DNA from: Lachnospiraceae bacterium
GTDB lineage: Bacteria > Bacillota > Clostridia > Lachnospirales > Lachnospiraceae
Length of the DNA stretch: 44,810 nucleotides
Assembly: GCA_017449765.1 (NCBI GenBank)
Contig: JAFTFE010000142.1
Location: forward strand, 1 to 44,810
Direction: 5' to 3'
The notes beneath the pieces are model-generated. The model was not told where the DNA came from. It saw only the letters and a list, made by a program, of their open reading frames with translations, and did not search any database. The translations under genes were made by a program, and so were the position numbers. Each line of letters begins with the position of its first letter. The first letter of the stretch is position 1. Below, piece after piece: positions 41,980-44,810 of this stretch.

Positions 41980-42008
41980 TTGTATAAGTGTGCGAAATGC
42001 ATTATAAT
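41980..42008 (+). promoter_or_regulatory. Sigma-A promoter before the coiled-coil protein gene
   Basis: TTGTAT (41980-41985), a 17-base spacer and a perfect TATAAT (42003-42008). It would give a leader of about 215 nt before the coding start at 42232. The leader contains GGTC/GACC, and a weak hairpin with a T-run at 42074-42094. Confidence 0.6.
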
Positions 42009-42073
42009 GATGATGTATAAATGGATTTATATAAATGGTCAGGGAAGACCGTATTTTACTTGATTAATATTCT

Positions 42074-42094
42074 ACGTTTTTTAACGTCTTTTTT
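42074..42094 (+). terminator. Weak terminator-like element in the long leader
   Basis: ACGTT (42074-42078) pairs with AACGT (42083-42087) around TTTT, followed by C and six T. The 5-bp stem is weak; it may be an attenuator for the downstream gene or chance in AT-rich sequence. The rest of 41917-42231 holds no coding frame that I can support. Confidence 0.3.
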
Positions 42095-42231
42095 GGCTTG
42101 TTTATAAGTCTTATTTATATTCCATATTTTAATATGAAACATAATATGACATTTATAGTTGTGCTATTGTAAGTTTTCAGGTTTCAAATAAGGGAACGAA
42201 AAGGATTTCATTTATTTACCAAGGAGGGTGT

Positions 42232-43371
42232 ATGATGAATATTTCTTTATTTGCACAAACTTCATATTCGAATATGAACCGGAATCCTTATGGTAATATG
42301 CGCGAGGATAGTCAGGGCTTCTATGGTTTAAACGGACAAAATGCATATAGTCAAAATTCGACAGGAGGTAATTCTTTTATGTCGGATATAAATAACTCGT
42401 ATGCCAATTCACAAAATAGTGAAAGATTGTCCAAGAACCGGCAGATGAGAGCCATGATTAGAGACCTAAATAATTCCTCTGATAAGAGTGACAGTCCGTT
42501 TTCCATATATTCTAAGGACGGAAGATTAAATGATATATGGGAGATGTCAAAAAGCTCTGACAAGGATGAAGATAAGGTTAAGAAACCTCTTAATTATAAC
42601 TATAAGGAAGTCTCTAACAAGATTCAGCGTGCCAAGAATTCCATAACCGCCGGTCAGGCTATGCTTTCCGCAAAGCGTAAAGTATTGGAACTTAAGAGAA
42701 AGATTGCAAATGGCGATGGTGATGCTGATGAGCTTCAACTTGCACTTACGCATGCTACACGTATGGAGATGGTTGCAAGAAAGAAAAAGCATAATTTGGA
42801 GTTAGAGGAACTTGCTGAAATTACGAGACAACGTGATGAAAAACTGGATAAGATGAAGGAAACTGCTTCCAATATGAAGAATCAGATGATTGAAGCTAAA
42901 GAAGATGAAATTAGCGAAGATGAGGATGATATCTTCGAGGAGCGTGAAGCAATGCTTGAAGAACTTCAGGAGGAGATTGAAGAGAGGAACGAAGAAGTCT
43001 CCGAAGAAATGATGGCAGAGCTTAATGCACAGATTGCCGAGTTTGGAGAGGAAGCCTTGAGAGAGATGGAAGAAGCTATGGAACTTCTTGAGGAACTTGA
43101 GATGCTTGATCCGCATATGAGCGAGGAAGAACTTGAGAAGGTTAAGCGTAAGCACAGAGCCTCGGAAGAAAAGGCGATACTTAAGGCGGATATGGATTAT
43201 CTGAAGGATACTATTAAGCATCAGATGGCACAGACGAATTCCATGTCCGGCTTTGGAGGCGGAAGTTCTTCTGTCGGTTCGGCAACATTTTCAGCCTCTG
43301 TTGGCGGAGCGGATTTGTCCGTATCGGCAGCAGCAGATGTATCTATGCCGTCCATTGATATATCGGCGTAA
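42232..43371 (+). CDS. Glu-rich coiled-coil protein of unknown function
   Basis: A 379-residue protein behind AAGGAGGG (a second ATG follows at 42235). The N-terminal 110 residues are Asn/Ser/Tyr/Gly-rich and probably disordered. Residues about 125-200 hold the most family-like block (NKIQRAKNSITAGQAMLSAK, then RKVLELKRKIANGDGD, ELQLALTHATRMEMVARKKK). A long, very Glu-rich coiled coil runs to about 335, and a Gly/Ser/Ala tail ends the protein. No signal peptide or membrane segment is present. From memory similar proteins occur in many Lachnospiraceae, but I know no function. It ends before the terminator at 43456. Confidence 0.8.
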   Translation: MMNISLFAQTSYSNMNRNPYGNMREDSQGFYGLNGQNAYSQNSTGGNSFMSDINNSYANSQNSERLSKNRQMRAMIRDLNNSSDKSDSPFSIYSKDGRLNDIWEMSKSSDKDEDKVKKPLNYNYKEVSNKIQRAKNSITAGQAMLSAKRKVLELKRKIANGDGDADELQLALTHATRMEMVARKKKHNLELEELAEITRQRDEKLDKMKETASNMKNQMIEAKEDEISEDEDDIFEEREAMLEELQEEIEERNEEVSEEMMAELNAQIAEFGEEALREMEEAMELLEELEMLDPHMSEEELEKVKRKHRASEEKAILKADMDYLKDTIKHQMAQTNSMSGFGGGSSSVGSATFSASVGGADLSVSAAADVSMPSIDISA

Positions 43372-43455
43372 ATAATACAAATTTATTTAATGGCTTGTGA
43401 ATATAAATGCAATACAGGTTGCAATTATGTTCACAAGTCGTTTTATTTGCAATAA

Positions 43456-43489
43456 AAAAGCCTTGAAACCACTGTGTTTCAAGGCTTTT
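43456..43489. terminator. Terminator of tRNA-Glu, shared with the coiled-coil gene
   Basis: AAAAGCCTTGAAAC (43456-43469) pairs with GTTTCAAGGCTTTT (43476-43489), a 14-bp stem with a 6-base loop. On the minus strand it is followed by TTTTTTATT and ends the tRNA transcript; on the plus strand it can stop the coiled-coil gene transcript. Confidence 0.88.
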
Positions 43490-43492
43490 AAG

Positions 43493-43564
43493 CAGTCGAT
43501 AGGGGAATCGAACCCCTGTTTTCGCCGTGAGAGGGCGACGTCTTAGCCGCTTGACCAATCGACC
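43493..43564 (-). tRNA. tRNA-Glu (anticodon CUC)
   Basis: On the minus strand the acceptor GGTCGAT (43558-43564) pairs with ATCGACT (43494-43500), a G-U at the first pair and six standard pairs. The D arm includes GGTCAAGCGGCTAAGA, the anticodon stem TCGCC/GGCGA encloses the loop CTCTCAC with anticodon CTC at its centre, and the T arm reads AGGGGTTCGATTCCCCT. The pattern matches bacterial tRNA-Glu. No CCA is encoded (CTT follows the discriminator G), so CCA must be added. CUC reads GAG only; the gene stands alone, and the more common UUC isoacceptor is not in the window. Confidence 0.93.
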
Positions 43565-43595
43565 ACATTCATTGCTTTTTCTCAAGACCTATGTT

Positions 43596-43624
43596 AGTAT
43601 ATCAGAAGGTTTTAATTATTGCAA
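43596..43624 (-). promoter_or_regulatory. Sigma-A promoter of tRNA-Glu
   Basis: On the minus strand TTGCAA (43619-43624), 17 bases, then TATACT (43596-43601), about 30 bp before the mature 5' end of the tRNA. Confidence 0.75.
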
Positions 43625-43666
43625 CTGTTTTTTAAAAAAATTTTTTTTATTTTTTGGAGCGGTGTT

Positions 43667-44236
43667 ATGAAGAAGAAAATAATTGTAATATTATTAACGG
43701 TATTTGTTGTTTTGGCAGTTGCGGCAACTGTAGTTTTTTTGTTTGTTAACAGAAGCAGGGAATACATTTTTCCAGTTGAGCTTATAGTCGGCGAAAATTG
43801 TGACGACTGGAATATTAACGATTATAAAAAGTATGAAATGCTCATGCTTAAATCATGGGAGACGGATTATTGTCAAAAGGTATATATAAATGATGATGGA
43901 AATATAGTTGTAAAGTTTACGGAGAAACAGCGCAAAAAGGCTGTCGGGGGATTAAAAGATATCTTTAATGACAATATGAAATATACACTTGATGCAATGC
44001 TTGGATTTAAATTATTATCAATAAGCGATGACTATAAGACTATAAATGTAAGCTTCGGTAAAGAATACAGTGAGGAGGCATTTGACAATGTTAAAACAGA
44101 TGTTGCTACTATGCTCGTTATCCAGATATATAATGGTTCCGATTTAAAAGATGCATCAGTTACAGTCAATGCGGAATTTGTAAATGCTGATGAAATGAAA
44201 ACAAAAGAATACAATGTCTACAATATATATGAATAG
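43667..44236 (+). CDS. Small membrane-anchored protein of unknown function
   Basis: A 189-residue protein. ATG 43667 (KKKIIVILLTVFVVLAVAAT) is preferred, with GGAGCGG upstream; the longer frame to 43619 starts in a poly-T tract with no ribosome site. One N-terminal membrane helix (about 4-26) is followed by an extracytoplasmic domain with alternating charged and hydrophobic strands and one Cys pair (in ENCDDWN and TDYCQKV, about 21 residues apart after the anchor). No lipobox is seen. Similar in plan to small bacterial adhesion or sensor accessory proteins, but I do not recognise it. Confidence 0.75.
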   Translation: MKKKIIVILLTVFVVLAVAATVVFLFVNRSREYIFPVELIVGENCDDWNINDYKKYEMLMLKSWETDYCQKVYINDDGNIVVKFTEKQRKKAVGGLKDIFNDNMKYTLDAMLGFKLLSISDDYKTINVSFGKEYSEEAFDNVKTDVATMLVIQIYNGSDLKDASVTVNAEFVNADEMKTKEYNVYNIYE

Positions 44237-44253
44237 ATTCCTGAATGCTTTAT

Positions 44254-44286
44254 GAGGCCTGGTAAGTGTGGTAAGTGACCTGCCTC
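44254..44286 (+). repeat. Small inverted and direct repeat between genes
   Basis: GAGGC (44254-44258) and GGT pair with ACC and GCCTC (44282-44286), enclosing two tandem copies of GGTAAGTG (44261-44268 and 44270-44277). No U-run follows, so it is a poor terminator. Nothing else is recognised in 44237-44358. Confidence 0.4.
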
Positions 44287-44358
44287 TATGATACATTTTC
44301 AGTTCAAAAATTCTCCACAAAAAAAGTTAAAAAATGGGTTTTATAATTCTTATATTTA

Positions 44359-44367
44359 TGTTATAAT
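44359..44367 (+). promoter_or_regulatory. Extended -10 promoter of ppdK
   Basis: TGTTATAAT: the TG one base upstream of a perfect TATAAT (44362-44367) is an extended -10, which can compensate for the lack of a good -35 element. The leader has an imperfect inverted repeat (about 44376-44406). Confidence 0.55.
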
Positions 44368-44440
44368 TTATGTCAGCGTGACGCAGTGTGCCTTTTGCTG
44401 TGTCGCAACAAAAAATGAATACTTAGGAGGTAGATAACAA

Positions 44441-44810
44441 ATGGCAAACAAATGGGTATATATGTTTAGCGAAGGCGACATGACCATGCGTAATCTTCTT
44501 GGTGGTAAGGGTGCTAACCTTGCAGAGATGACAAGTATAGGACTTCCTGTACCACAGGGCTTCACAATCACTACTGAGGCATGTACACAGTACTATGAGG
44601 ATGGACGTAAGATTAATGATGAAATCATGGCTCAGGCTATGGAAGGTGTAGCTAAGATGGAGGAGATCAACGGTAAGAAGTTTGGTGATCTCAAGAACCC
44701 ATTATTAGTTTCAGTTCGTTCAGGTGCAAGAGCATCTATGCCGGGTATGATGGATACAATCCTTAACCTTGGTTTAAATGATGAGGTTGTTGCTGCTATG
44801 ATAGCCGGTA
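44441..44810 (+). CDS. ppdK: Pyruvate, phosphate dikinase (3' partial)
   Basis: The first 123 residues of a PPDK; the frame continues past the window edge. The start ATG 44441 follows TTAGGAGG by 10 bp. It begins [34 protein letters not shown], the standard start of the nucleotide-binding domain (this run spans residues 5-38), with LLGGKGANL as the hallmark, and [23 protein letters not shown] near residues 90-112. The enzyme interconverts pyruvate, ATP and phosphate with phosphoenolpyruvate, AMP and diphosphate, and is used in glycolysis and gluconeogenesis by many anaerobes. Its strong ribosome site and dedicated promoter fit high expression. Confidence 0.95.
   Translation, partial: MANKWVYMFSEGDMTMRNLLGGKGANLAEMTSIGLPVPQGFTITTEACTQYYEDGRKINDEIMAQAMEGVAKMEEINGKKFGDLKNPLLVSVRSGARASMPGMMDTILNLGLNDEVVAAMIAG

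Noticed and set aside
44376-44406. Regulatory hairpin in the ppdK leader
   Set aside because: The pairing (GCG, AC, CAG against CTG, GT, CGC) is interrupted by bulges and a G-U pair, so it is too weak to claim as a functional element.

Overview
The window is AT-rich, densely coding DNA from an anaerobic, low-GC Gram-positive bacterium, most likely a Lachnospiraceae-type Clostridia. The evidence is a complete spoIIIA operon, spoIVB and spo0A in the classic Firmicutes order (nusB-xseA-xseB-ispA-dxs-tlyA-nadK-argR-recN-spoIVB-spo0A), strong AGGAGG ribosome sites, frequent TTG/GTG starts, a pyruvate phosphate dikinase, and several small families I associate with Lachnospiraceae (a DUF6465-like protein, an HPr-like protein without the active histidine, a Glu-rich coiled-coil protein). 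The species cannot be named from the sequence.

Region 1 (1-16995) is the downstream part of a type IV pilus (T4P) operon: pilC (cut by the window edge), major pilin, prepilin peptidase, a PilM-PilN fusion, a PilO-like protein with an extra domain, four pilin-like proteins (528, 986, 199 and 297 aa), and a giant exported protein of 1884 aa. The layout resembles minor-pilin/PilY1 operons. The giant protein, which carries four similar hydrophobic-strand modules, is my best candidate for an undescribed pilus-tip or surface component. The assembly ATPases are not in the window and are presumably upstream. The operon ends at a strong terminator that appears to overlap a promoter for the next gene.

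Region 2 (17012-24104) has an Xaa-Pro peptidase (M24), convergent efp, and the full eight-gene spoIIIA operon. A possible 18-residue peptide with four cysteines sits between spoIIIAB and spoIIIAC.

Region 3 (24111-33063) is a housekeeping operon behind a clear sigma-A promoter: Asp23/Gls24, NusB, exonuclease VII (both subunits), the isoprenoid enzymes IspA and Dxs, TlyA, NAD kinase, ArgR and RecN.

Region 4 (33082-36069) is spoIVB followed by two tandem Spo0A paralogues. Their DNA-binding domains are nearly the same, but the receivers have diverged: the first has lost most phosphorylation-pocket residues, while the second keeps most of them. The second gene has its own sigma-A promoter with a Spo0A box just upstream.

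Region 5 (36068-44810) is mixed: a DUF6465-like protein, an acidic one-TM protein, hisH and hisF away from other his genes, a GNAT acetyltransferase, an HPr-like protein without the phosphorylatable histidine, mtaB, a 195-nt long imperfect hairpin directly after mtaB, a coiled-coil protein with a long leader, tRNA-Glu(CUC), a small membrane-anchored protein, and the start of ppdK. I saw no CRISPR array, rRNA, transposase or prophage gene.
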